In this document: positions 26,220-38,500 of the stretch, one piece after another
How the letters are laid out: the number at the start of each line of letters is the position of its first letter
How positions within the stretch are numbered: the first letter of the stretch is position 1
Source of the DNA: Baylisascaris procyonis
Lineage: Eukaryota; Nematoda; Chromadorea; Rhabditida; Ascarididae
Length of the DNA: 64,000 bases
Direction of reading: 5' to 3'
Assembly: GCA_037389465.1 (NCBI GenBank)
Contig: JAZARR010000123.1
Coordinates: forward strand, 3,232,501-3,296,500
The notes under the pieces: generated by a model
Told to the model about the DNA's origin: nothing
Databases searched by the model: none
The model's input: only the letters and a program-made list of their open reading frames with translations
Program-made: the position numbers and the translations under genes

Positions 26220-29200
26220 AGAGTAAAAAACTTGCTTGGAAGCAATTAAAAAAAGATCCTCAACCCCCCAGCACAAATTTCTATTTTATTCCCTGAAAGG
26301 TTACTTCCGAGCGCCTACCAAACAGTGGTTAAAACAGTAAGCCTAAAATCAAAGACAACAAATCGCAAAATTGGGTGAAAATCGTACGCCTCAAAACTTT
26401 TCTAAAATTGGTGGGAAAAGAGGGGTACCCGCCCTCAACTCGAAAGGGAATATTATTTGCATAGGTCGATACAACACAATACGATTTATTTCTTAAGTAG
26501 ACCTCCAGTACCAATGGTCGTCAAATGAAATAACCATAAGATGACACACACTCAAAATAAATGCGTTTCTTTGCGAACGAGTGCTTACTTGATTTGCATT
26601 AAGAAAATTTTCTCTAAAATCGAAACCAAAATCACAAAAAATCTCCAACCAAAAATTTTTTTAGCAAAACTTCAACGCAAATATACACCAAGAACATAAA
26701 ACCGGAAATACTTCTATAAACCAATGAAATTTCGGAAATTGCTGCGCCTTTTATGAATACCTCTCAAAATTTCATAACTGCAACTATTGAAGAGGCATTC
26801 ACTTGCGGGAAAAATTCATTTTCATGCTCCTATCTGAATGTGCACTGAGATGTTATTTATACATTACTTACATATAATTAAGCGCATGATCCATAAGTTA
26901 TTGCATAGTGCACTTTGTTGCTATTAAAGACACTTATTAAGCAGGTACTTGCAAGCAAAAAGTGACATCTTATAGCTTTACTTATCGCCGATCCCGAAAC
27001 CGTTGAGATCGCTATATCAGGCGGCGCTGAGGCGCTTCCACATGACTTCATAGTGGGAAATATCGGTAGATTTTTCGAAGGGAAATTACTACGGTGAATG
27101 GAAGCAAAACACCAGAAATGAGACATACGATGCCGTTGGCAAATGCATTTTCCGGGTCAACGATTCAAATTAAAAACGCTCACAAAAAGTGAAAATATTT
27201 GTGCAAGAGGCACACCCTCAATACGAGACGATAAAAAAACAAATTCGCAATGAGTTCAATAATCTGCATCATCAAATAATACTGTAGGCGAACGTGCACA
27301 TGTATTTCAATTAAAACTGGTTTAACTGTCGTTTTGAGGCAATTGATTAAAGTAACATTTCGAAATGCTTTCACTTCAACAATTTCCTATACGCTCAACT
27401 TTTGAAGAAATGGTTTTTTGGTCAAAAAACGGTTATTTGGTCAGGGAACATGAGAAAGTGTTCTACCTAGATTCTCCTTTTTTCTTAAAACCCTTTCTAT
27501 ACTCGTTTGCAACAAGCGGTTATTTGGTTCCACTCTACTCCACAACATTCGTAATAGCCAATAGCAGAATGTCATTGAATATTCAAATGTGAATCCAACA
27601 TGTTAATTCTGAAACTCGAAATGTCGTTGACTTCCTTACTAGTTGACAATTCCAAGTCGACATTACCTAGCCGTACTAATCAACAAGAAATATGGATTCC
27701 TCAAAGAATGCCCTCAAGAAACAAGGAATGGTAAATTGTGGGAGAGATGATTTGATGGAAATGAATGAGATTTTTTAGCGGATATATGATGGCCGCAGCA
27801 TTGTTACGGGGGCCAAGTAAAATACCTAGCATATTCAAGAGAATTTCCGCTCAGTTATTTAGTCAGCCGACTCTTCATTGCGACCGGAGAGAAAACCGGA
27901 AAGACGGTGCAACCCAAATAGTCCCAAAATCATACGATTCTCTAAGTGCATTTAGTGACTACAAGAGAGTTCATGGATCATCTTGAAAATTGGTAATAAA
28001 GACCGCCGAACCGTTATACCATACAGAGGAAATTTCATAACACAAAAGAAATTTTGCCTACGCGTTTCAACATTTGAAACTACCGATACAGAGATATACA
28101 CATATGCACGGGCGCACACATACATACGCACAGATGACACATACAGACGCACAAATGTGGATTCAACATAATCAACTTTGCAAAGTAAAATCTGCAATAG
28201 TGCGCAGAAATACGGAATTATTGGCAACATCTATTTTTGAAAGATAATCAACAACTGCTTTGCACATATACACCGTTTTACATTTTGTTTCCCGTTTTAA
28301 AATCTCACCTTCCGCTAAAAAAAAATCGCTTTAGTATGATTATCCAATAAGTTAATAATCAAATCGACCAGTCAAAAATTTTCTATCAAGCAATTAGACG
28401 AAAGACCGAAAGCAGCGATATAAAGGAAGCAAAAAGTGGAAAAAGCGTAGACTATTCTTTGCAAGCAACTAAAGAACGCCAAATCAAGAGATCAATACCA
28501 TAGGAAATTGATGTGCCAATTAGAGAGCTGTTCGTTGTTTTGAATGAAGCATCATGTACCGACAAGACGAAGTGTGAAGGTGTAGCTATGTCACTGTCGA
28601 CAGAAAAAGCTGCCATCATCGAAGACAAAATTCAAATAAAAGAGTTGCTTTTTTATATGACCTCACGAACCTTTTCAATTTTCAGCAAATTGTTTGCGCC
28701 ATTTCGAGCGATACGTAACGTCCCTCATTGTATTCCAAAGCCAAATAGTTCATATTTATATGTTTTTGCAAATGCGCGTTATGACAAGGTCGCGTTTGTT
28801 GGAATTCGCCTATTCGCCCACTAGTTACAACGCCTATATACATGAGTTTGTTTCCGTCTACATCTTACTAGCACTTCCTTTATTCACATACTTCAGAACA
28901 TGACTTCATTCGGTTTCACTCAATTACACAGAATGATGTGAAGTCTTTCGTTTCAGACAATCATCCCGGTCTTTATAATATGTCATTTATGTGCTTTTTG
29001 ATTCGTCAAACTCTTATCTATCTATGCGTTGCATTTTTTGAGAAAGGAAATAGTGCTGTGCAATATAAACAAATGCAACGATATTAATGCATGTAGGCGA
29101 ACTGTCGTGGAGAACGATCAGGCATTGCATTTGGAGAATAGCACGGAATCGAGTAATTTCTAATATGCACTCATTACCCTGAAGGCTCATCTACACAAAG

Positions 29201-29980
29201 CCTAATCATTTCACTAGCTGAAGCCATCAACGCTATAGTCAAAAAAATGGGTGAAAGGAGCTTTTAGGTGAGAGGATGAAAGAAATAAAGCTTAGGAAGA
29301 AATATTTGCAAGCGTACAAACGAATGAAGCAATGTGCATTTAGTAAGTGTTTTCCAATTTAGCGGCGAATTTTTTTGCATATTTCAAAAAAACGCTTTAA
29401 AGTGGATCAATGTGTTGTTGTTCGATGTGAACTGCATTGCACATAGTGACACATCTCAATGAGTATTTCACAAACGTTTCTCGTAATTTGATGCTTCAGC
29501 AACGATTTATTGCACTATACACTACAACTCACCACTGACGATTACTAAACTCCGCATTAAATAAATGTCCCTCATCGCCATCCCTTCGCTTCTCTCACTT
29601 CTCATAGAGATGGAAACAGCTTTTCTTGTAAGGAATAGTGAGGATTATGCCTAAAAGAATTCCTCATGGAAACTCTCCTCATTCAGAAATTCAATTTGTT
29701 AGAAATGAAACGGTAATGTTGGTCATCACATCACAATACTCTCCTGCTGCGTTTCCTTAAATGAGCTATTACAATCAAAAACGAAACCCCGTTGATCGGC
29801 TATCAAATAAAAATGGCATCGCATATTGCTTGCGAATAATTCAGCGGGCATAAAAACAAAATAAACTGTGCATTTTTGAAAGAGCCGAGTTGAAGCAAGC
29901 GATGAAGATGAGGATTTCTCAACCTTCCAGTAATCTTGCGGAGAATTCATTTAATTTCGAGTATAAAACGTTCGGTCGGT
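26220..29980. other. Gene-free stretch
   Basis: No gene recognised. GGTT(T/A)TTTGGT occurs three times at 27412-27530 with a TTTTTTG/CAAAAAA hairpin. A 103-codon frame at 28513-28824 starts at GTG and matches nothing known. Confidence 0.45.
28087..28155. repeat. Degenerate CA-rich low-complexity tract
   Basis: ACACATACATACGCACAGAT with flanking imperfect copies; shares most of ACATACAYACGCACAGAT with the tract at 18347-18413. Probably a decayed microsatellite or a shared dispersed repeat. Confidence 0.65.
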
Positions 29981-29987
29981 TGGTTAA

Positions 29988-30312
29988 ATGGTATTCGCAG
30001 TGATGCTCAGCAGGGAATGCCTGGCAAATTTAGAGAAGCGGGAGAAGGATGAGGTGGGAGCCCACTGCTAAGATCCTATCTAACCACTCAGAGTAGCGAC
30101 ATCCAGACCGTAGGAATCTGCTACCTAAAATTACTTTAAAACAAGTTGCCTTTAAAATTCCAGGATTTAAATCGCCCGCTTAAACAGTAAAATAAGCGCA
30201 TATACGCATTCCATGCTAGATAATTATGCAGTTGAAGTCAGCGCATACGCGATCATCTGAGCGGCCAAAAGCAACAGGCGTCCCATAGCGATACAGTACT
30301 CCATCGGGACAG
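29988..30312 (+). other. Possible two-exon gene start, unrecognised
   Basis: ATG 29988 opens a 27-codon frame (MVFAVMLSRECLANLEKREK...). A donor-like GAG|GTGGGA at 30053/30054 and an acceptor-like GTCAG at 30241 would join it in phase to 30242-30312. The only open frame of that segment reads RIRDHLSGQKQQ... and it ends on a strong donor, ACAG|GTGAGT. Both segments are GC-richer than their surroundings. No following exon was found. Confidence 0.2.
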
Positions 30313-33300
30313 GTGAGTTATACCACCAGTATCACGTATCAAATGTCTGTCACGAAAAAGATGCGCCAAATAGTAAGCCGCTCGTTTAATGCCACCTAGC
30401 CATGTTTATGATGACACTAAAAAAGTTCAACAGAAGCCAAAAGACGACTTTCCGTGAGAGTTGTAGCGCTTCTTTGAAGTTTCTATCAAGATTTTTTGCA
30501 GCATTTTATATCACGCTTACAATTGTTGAACGAATGCATCAACAGTAGTAAACGTTTTTTCCTTTCACTATCAACCAATCGATATCACCTTCTGCGGCCA
30601 AGGATAAGCTGAAGCTAAGGACATTTTTCCACACTAGGAACCAAATATATTTTCTAGATAAATCACTAGCAATAACGTCGTGCATACTGTAAAGTGGTGG
30701 ATCCAAACGGTAGTTTTATGCGTTAATTCACACTTCCAAATGTGATGGCGTTTACATTACAACGAAGTACCTACCATCCCTGTGATTAACAATTATCATA
30801 ATAAAACTACTGCTACGCATGGCAAAAATAGTCGTTGAAGTATTAACAATCAAAGGAAACCACGACAGACCTATCGCTCTAGTATAGCACAGTAAGAAAC
30901 CATAAGCTCGTTATGTACTGAAGAAAGAACTGATCTTTTCAAACTCACCTCACATATGTACGAAGTGTTATGGCATCAGCTCATGTGCATCACATCCTCT
31001 CTACAAAGATTCTCCTCAGAAGATACGATGCTTCGCAAAATTTCAATATTTAAAACATAAGTTTTCTTTTGTTATAATACACAGAAATTGTAAATTTCGA
31101 CACGAAATTCTTTTGAATTTCGTAATTATCAGTACTACAATCACATTTTTTCAGATATCGTACCATTTCGAGCACAGCCACTTCAAGCCTAATGAAAAAA
31201 AGACCCTCTCATGAAGAAAGATGCTACTATTCTTTTCCCAGATTTTTTTCCGCTGCTAAAATGCAGAAAACATAGTCTTTCATCTTCCCTACTTCACCTT
31301 CAAATACCTATTCTTTTTCTTTACTGCTCCCTAGCACCATACTATATTGCTGCTGAACCTTATGCGCAATTTTAGGCATCGCGTGTTTTTGAAAAATACA
31401 GCGATTCGCTTTGATGAAGCCATCTTCCGATATCTGGCATAGACAGAATCTTCCGCACTCTCCACTCGAGATTATACGGCATACATATATCCTTTATCCC
31501 TTCCTAGCAGCCCTCTGCCCGGTTACAGCACACAACAGCTGATTTGATTAAACTTCAATCAATGTGAAACAGGCTTCAAAACAACGATAAAATTGTATAC
31601 TACCGATTCCTTTTTTGGACCAATCACATGACTCAAAATGGAGGGATTATAACTGAAAGCGTTATTTGTGAGCTCAACTAGCAGAACACCATCTTCACTC
31701 AATCCACCTTTCGTGATGTAAAAGCACCAGATATGGATTGTTGTTATGTTTAGGAAATCTAGCTACAGAAAACTAACGAGCATTTCAATTCGTTCCACTC
31801 ATTCACTTTTATCAACATGACACTTAAAGATGGACACGGGAAGGACGTGGGTCAGCAATATCGCTAGCAGTATTCTTATTTATTATTGCCTCTATGATAA
31901 TTTTAAAGGGATTAGTTTATCGGCAATCTGCAACAAATATGCACACTAAACATCGGTTGTAAATAAGAGGAGGAATGTATACATTTGCAAATTCATTCAA
32001 CAACGGAAAACGAATCCAATAAGGATTATATGAGGTCTGAGCTCTAATTCTGCAAAAGCTAAACCTTCCTCATGTACTGATGATGCCAAAATTTTTAGCA
32101 AGAGACATTCATTGAGGTTAAAAAAGTACTTCGACGCACTATTATAAGGTTCGTCTCACCTAAAGGCTATTATAAAAGCAAAAAGGCCAAAGCCAAGCAA
32201 GTAGGTGGGTGGAATTCCCCCTTGACGACCTCCAAGAAGGGAAAGGGAATCTCTCTCTCCCTCTTTCTTTCCCTCTGGGAGGAAAACATGAAGGAGTGAG
32301 TAAGCAGAAGCACCTATGATGAAATTTTCATGCTATGCTTCAGAACGCCTGTTCGTGTCAATATGAAAAAATATTTCACGCACACTATTTTCCATCACCA
32401 ACTTTTGGAGGCTGTTGATTGATGAATCGCTTGTCAAGCATCTAAGCCCTTCATCTTTAGTGTTGCCGCTAGAAAATCTGTTACATCCGTCCACTGCCTT
32501 GCATAATGGTTCTACGCGTTGTAGGGTTCATATGCTTATCTCATTTGTGGGAAATCAAGCAGTTGAGCCATTTAGACATTTTTCCTCTTCAGGTGGAGCG
32601 CACGAGGGCGAAATAAAAGGGATATACTTGATGGTGTTGTTGCCGATGTTACCAACAGGACTTCTATGAGTGGAAAATTAATTTGTTCTCTACTAGAAAT
32701 ACACCTCAGGTTAAGCGGACGAAAGCTTTAGCAATCATTAAAAAAATTGCGTCATGCCATAGCAAGGTTTCTATTAATGAAACACAGCTCAGAGGCGGTT
32801 ATGTGGTAAATTAGTCATAACCACCTTATGAAAGTGAATTTCCTTAAGAAATTTTTTCGAAAAATTGCCGTTTTCATTCACTCATGGATAGTATTGCGAT
32901 TATTCAACATGGCTTGCACTGAGATTCCAGCTATATCTTTATCCTTCTTGACCCCCATTTCATTTCAAAATTGCATGGTGCCCCGCTGTCGTCAGGGAAG
33001 GAGGAAATGGCTTTTCGAAAAAATATTCCTGAACCTCCGAAAGAAATATGCTCAATCGACCGACCTTGCGCTCAGAAACTTACATTTGCCTTAATATTTT
33101 TTCATATGATGCCCGCGTTCCCTAATCATAGCTATCTGAAGTTTTCGATCCATTCTCCCGCAGCCCCAGGCCTCCTCAAAAGGACCTGAATTTGGTAGTG
33201 ACAACAGAAGAGCCGAACGAACCACTAAAGCAATCGGAAATATAACTAAAATCGATAGATGGGGATGAAATATGAAGCCATGCTAAAAAAAGACAGTTGA

Positions 33301-34150
33301 CGAGAATAGTGGTGACTATTTCTCGTTGAGGAAAAGCAAAATGGCAGGATTGAATGCCCACGGAAAGGCTGCAACGATTATTTAGAAGCAGCGTAACCCT
33401 CTTTCATTTGACAAAGTGATTTGTCTTATGCCCACAAATACAGCTTGCACAGACATATCATCTCGGCACACTTCCGCTTGCTCGTAAAATCAGTGCGCAG
33501 GTATTATAGCCGTGTGGAAATTGGTTCGTACGTGGTACGACAATTACAACAAAAAAAAATCCTATTTTACATTCCCCTCATATATAACAATTAATTTTTT
33601 CTTCGCGCATAATAGGTGAGGTCAGGTACCATATTGAGCGCTTGTTCACTTGCGTATAATAACCCTAATTAATCATATCAGCAAATTCACCTTAAGAGAG
33701 GTACTATTCAAAATATTTCAATTTAAACTGAGGCTAAGTTTGACAGAGAGGAAAAGCAATTAATTAGCGTGTTAGCGGTTAAGCGTTTCTTAGTGTAGGA
33801 GGAGGCGTCAAAACAAAAAGCGATGCACCCTCTGCAAGTATGAAACGAAGATAAAGTACAACCGGAAAGAGAAAAAACACCCTCATATAACGCGAATTCC
33901 GCCGAAACGTAAAGCAAAGCGAGGTGAATTCATCGATGAAAAACCATAAAACGCATTTGCCATCTGTTGCCTTTCCACATGCATCTTCTCAATATTGATT
34001 GGAGTATAGCAATTAAACTGACATTGCAATTGCAACGCAACGCTACTGTATCGCAACTAAATAAATATCAATGCATTTTGATAAACGTCAACAAGGTCCA
34101 GCCTAGACTTTTGCCTTATAGTAGGCCCACAACGGATAAAATACGAAACT
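30313..34150. other. Gene-free stretch
   Basis: No gene recognised. A purine/pyrimidine switch at 32238-32274 pairs AGGGAAAG with CTTTCCCT. At 32828-33189 two + frames overlap, each with some protein-like composition, but neither has a recognised motif. Confidence 0.45.
31102..31123. repeat. Hairpin, 9-bp perfect arms, TTTT loop
   Basis: ACGAAATTC-TTTT-GAATTTCGT. It lies in a gene-free stretch with no partner feature recognised. Confidence 0.75.
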
Positions 34151-34700
34151 CCATTGGCAATAGTGCTGCAAAGTTTTATCCTCCGATTTCAAATTTCAAT
34201 GATCCCCATTGACAATAGTGCTGCAAAGTTTTATCCTCCGATTTCAAATTTCAATGATTCCCATTGGCAATAGTGCTGCAAAGTTTTATCCTCCGATTTC
34301 AAATTTCAATGATTCCCATTGGCAATAGTGCTGCAAAGTTTTATCCTCCGATTTCAAATTTCACTGATTCCCATTGGCAATAGTGCTGCAAAGTTTTATC
34401 CTCCGATTTCAAATTTCAATGATTCCCATTGGCAATAGTGCTGCAAAGTTTTATCCTCCGATTTCAAATTTCACTGATTCCCATTAGCAATAGTGCTGCA
34501 AAGTTTTACTTTCTGATTTCAAATTTCAATGACTCCCATGAGCAATAGTGCTGCAAAGTTTCATCTTCTGATTTCAAAAGTGAGATACTGCCGATCTTGG
34601 CTTCTAAAGATATCGGCCTTGGAATTCCAATTATTAAAGTTAAAGTTTCAAATTTCAATGATTCCCATTGGCAAATAGTGCTGCAAAGGCTTATCCTCTA
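34151..34700. repeat. 55-bp tandem minisatellite, about 8.6 copies, one interrupted
   Basis: Unit starts CCATTGGCAATAGTGCTGCA and ends AAATTTCAATGATTC. Copies begin at 34151, 34206, 34261, 34316, 34371, 34426, 34481, 34536 and 34665. Copies 3 and 5 are identical, as are 4 and 6 (CACTGATTC instead of CAATGATTC), giving a 110-bp higher-order period. Copies 7 and 8 are diverged. Copy 8 is split by 67 bp at 34579-34645, and copy 9 is partial. Since 55 is not a multiple of three and stops occur, the array is not coding. Confidence 0.97.
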
Positions 34701-34716
34701 TATAAGTACTTATATA
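34699..34716. repeat. 18-bp perfect palindrome at the end of the 55-bp array
   Basis: TATATAAGTACTTATATA is its own reverse complement and begins where the last partial minisatellite copy loses similarity. Confidence 0.8.
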
Positions 34717-35409
34717 CTATATACAATTCACAGCTCACTCATCTATAGACAGTTGTGTTCAGCATTGCACTACTCAACTATTCATCGTTAAACAGTATAA
34801 TTTCAGTGACAGCACTCGTCAATTATAGTAAGAGATAGAGAAATTAAAAAAAATCCTAGCGTTCACGGATAAATCATCTTTCAACTACATTTTCCCAGCT
34901 TGAATCAAGACCGAAGAGAAACCTCACTCATTCCACACACTGATTTATGCACTGATTCATCCCTAAAAAATTCAGCCATATAGCACAAATCTATCGAAGA
35001 ACGTAAAAATAAAGAAATAAAGCGCTTCACTGCGCAACCCATCAGAAATTGAAACGCCAGACCAACATGAACGAACACGTGACAGGAAGGCACGCAAGCA
35101 TACAATGAACGCAACTATCGTTGTAGCGTGCGTTAAGTGAGCGATTCTGCGCGGTTAAATAGCCGCCTTTAAGGAATAGTGGGTAGATCACGCGCGGTGG
35201 GGTAAGCGGCTAGTCTACTTCCAACGCGAACAGCATAGTCAAACTTCATGTGCGGTGAACGTTCTGCTGCAATAAGTTTGATCTGCCAACGGCAATGATG
35301 CCGCCATATGGTGTTAGAGTAGTGCATATTCGCACTCCATTTAGAGGGAAGCGAACAACAATGACCTCAACGTTCTTCACAAATTTTGCTCTGCACTGAA
35401 TTTGAAAGT

Positions 35410-35555
35410 TATTCATTTGGCGCCTTACGCACTGTATTTCGTAATCATTCACTTGGCGCCTTACGCACTGTATTTCATGATCACTCACTTGGCGGCTTAC
35501 GCATTGTATTTCGTAATCATTATTTCGTAATCATTCATTTGACGCCTTACGAAGC
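35410..35555. repeat. 36-bp tandem minisatellite, 3 copies plus a partial
   Basis: Copies start at 35410, 35446 and 35482, with a diverged partial copy from 35532 after a short duplication of ATTTCGTAAT. The core is TTGGCGCCTTACGCACTGTA. The 36-bp period keeps both strands open: + reads a 12-residue repeat around ALRTVF, and - reads one around IQCVRRQ. It follows a GC-richer stretch at 35130-35240 and lies about 700 bp from the 55-bp array. Confidence 0.93.
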
Positions 35556-35579
35556 ACTTCTCCGATCATAGAACATGCA

Positions 35580-38500
35580 CTGCAGCTGCTGCTCCATACA
35601 GATAAGTAATGCTCCTTCATCCAGGTCGTAATGACCATCAAATTGAATCTCAACAAGAAGTAAAAGATGTTCCTAACTGAGGCTATTTGACGGGAGGAAG
35701 GAAAGCGATAAGAGTTAGGCCAGTGAGAAGAATTAGGTGCATTCTTACATTCCTTTGCCTATAAAGCAGCGATAGTCCCTTCGCGGGTTTCAATTTCCTT
35801 CTTCAAGCATAGCGAAAACTTCGGTTTTGCATACGAGATTTGGTACATAACTTTCCAAGAGCAAGAAGATGTTTTTCAGCCTATGAAGCAAATAAGAAGC
35901 GGACCATGAAATGCTTTAATAACAAGTTTTTTCATCTTATATCTATGCTTTCAGCAGTGCGTTGAAATGAGACAAAAATGGAGGGGATAAGAAAGTATAA
36001 GAGAATATATGTCATTATGGCGATAAGGTGGGAACGATTCGATGGATTGGCAGTGGCGGAAATTGTAGACAGAGGAAGTAGAGAGGGAGGGAGGGCGGGC
36101 AAGGATCGCGATACCTTCCCAATTCCTAGTACAAGAAAGTGCTTTGTAACCTTTTGCGCAAAATAACAGTTAGCAAAAAAACACTGTTAAAATACTATTA
36201 TTTAGGAGATATCATTTTAAATTAACTGTGCCAAGGGTATCAGTGAATCTCCGTTGTTTATCCAATTTTTGCCCTGGCTGAACCATATGCATCAAAAGCG
36301 AGCGAATCATTCCTCATTTCCAAAGAATTTAACAAGCATCTACATCAGAATTTCTTAGAATTTTTTGAAACAAGAATGAGCGCACCTACTCAAGGCAACT
36401 ATTATTCCCTTTCTCGAACGCCCCCGATTCACTGAACGCTGTAAATGACGCTGAAGGGTGAGAAAATCACAGGAGAGTACAGATGAAGTGATCACTTTTA
36501 CATAAGTAACGCAGTCGGAGCGGTGAGCTGATGGATAATCATTGAAGCCATACCCTGACTGCTTAAAAATTCACCACCACATCCAAGTATTAAAACCGAT
36601 GTGATCTCTTTCAATAAATCCCTCCCCCTTCACCCCCTACCTCCGCCTACGCTAACACTTTCTATTCGTACAATACGTTAAGATTGCATTATTATGTTTC
36701 TTGAAAAAAATTAAACTTGTTTCTTAAATGTCAACCCCGCCCTAGGCATGTCTTCTGACTGGCTGCAAATCTTTTTGTCCATGCTGTTCCCTACTAAGAA
36801 TTTTTCTGCGAAATGAGAAACGAGTCGACCTCATTTCGGATATGAAATTTGACCAAATGTGCTGCGAACTGAGTCAAAGCGATATGACCAAATATGCTTT
36901 TGAGATTCTTTTCGCCATCCTATCAGTTTCATATGCTGGAAAATGATAAGCTACACACAAGAATTCATTCGCAATGTAAATGAAAAATCGCTAGTAGAAA
37001 TTTTCACACATTATTAGGTGTGACTTATTGAGAAGGGGAAGTAACTAGAAGAGGTCATATACAGTTTGAGTTATCACCGTTAAAATGAAAAAACGATAAA
37101 CGGAAAATGATATGCCTGGTTAAGGCACCAGTGAGCTGCGTTGCATTCGCATTCCCTGTGGAATGATGCCAGCTCTTAGCAGTAAAAGAGATGATTCGAT
37201 AAATTTGTTATTTTGCTCACACAGTTATGAACAAGTTTTCGAATTAAAGATCACGTTTCTCGCAATATTCGCTGAATAATTGAACCTCATAGAAATATGA
37301 TCATTCCAATTGCGCTTTCAGTGGAAAAAGCAGAAAGAAGTTTTCAAATTGACATCTTTTATAAGGAAGGCAAACGAACCAGATGACTGCTACTTTTATG
37401 AATTTAAATTTGAGAGCACTCCCTTTAGAGTGGAAGCTTTTTTCATCCGATCATAGATTGCTCTATGCTGCCCACATCTGCCGATCGGCTCAACATTTGT
37501 GATGTTCATGCTGCTGGGCTGCTGATCTCAGCTTCTGACTGCGTTTGCCTACTTCGCTTTCATCGATATGTTTTGTTTGCATTGACATAGCCTATGTGCT
37601 CTTTCGCTGAACAAAGCATTTCATTTATTAATTAAAATTGAAAATTCGATGGTTCAACAATCCCAATCCACCAATTAAATGTGACTTCAGCAATTGTGAA
37701 ATGCCTTTAAATTCTTGGGTACTTCTAGCGTTCAAAACTTGGTGTCAGCTTGAAAGCTGCTAGAGATGCCGCCCACCAATAAGTTACGAAGAACAGTCGG
37801 CTGAAGAACAACTGACACGTCTGCAACAGAACTGTGGGCTACAAGATCAATTACTTTCATGTATGGCAATGTGACTTATCGATGGTAATCTCGTGGCAGA
37901 TCAGATGTTCAAAGAATACCACAAAATGAGGTTAGGTGATCGTTAAAAGGAGCATATGGGTTTGCAACATTTCATTTGTGCAATGTCTCGTAAATCAAAA
38001 GCAAATGATCTTTTTTGCGTCAATTTTATCGAAACTATATTTGGGATTAATTTGCTTTCTATGGATTCCACAGCAGAGCCAATAAACATGATTGTACAAT
38101 AGAACCGATAAACATAATTCCAATGCACATCCATCAATTGCAATGAACAATGACATATTAAAGACTCATACGTTAAATATTAGGCTGCATGCTCATTCAA
38201 TCGACGCTCATATTATATTTCAACTTAATTAGCTGCAAAAGTTGGTTAAGAAGTCCGAAAAGCCTATGTAAAATTCCTCACTAATTTGTCGCTAAACGGA
38301 AATGAAAGCATGGTAAGTATGTAAGACCGAACATCGCTGGCTTATCCACTTTGAGAATCTCGATGGAATCGCAGCTTACTACAACCACCGTTAACCTGCA
38401 GTTCGAACCCACCAAGCCCCTATTTTGTATATGCTATGGCATTAACGAATAACGAAGTTCATGGAAAAAAATTCATGACGCCACTCTGGTTCCAACTCCT

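Noticed and set aside
38390..38425. GCAGTTCGAACCCACC, tRNA T-arm-like
   Set aside because: The flanking bases do not form a T stem and no anticodon arm lies at the right distance.
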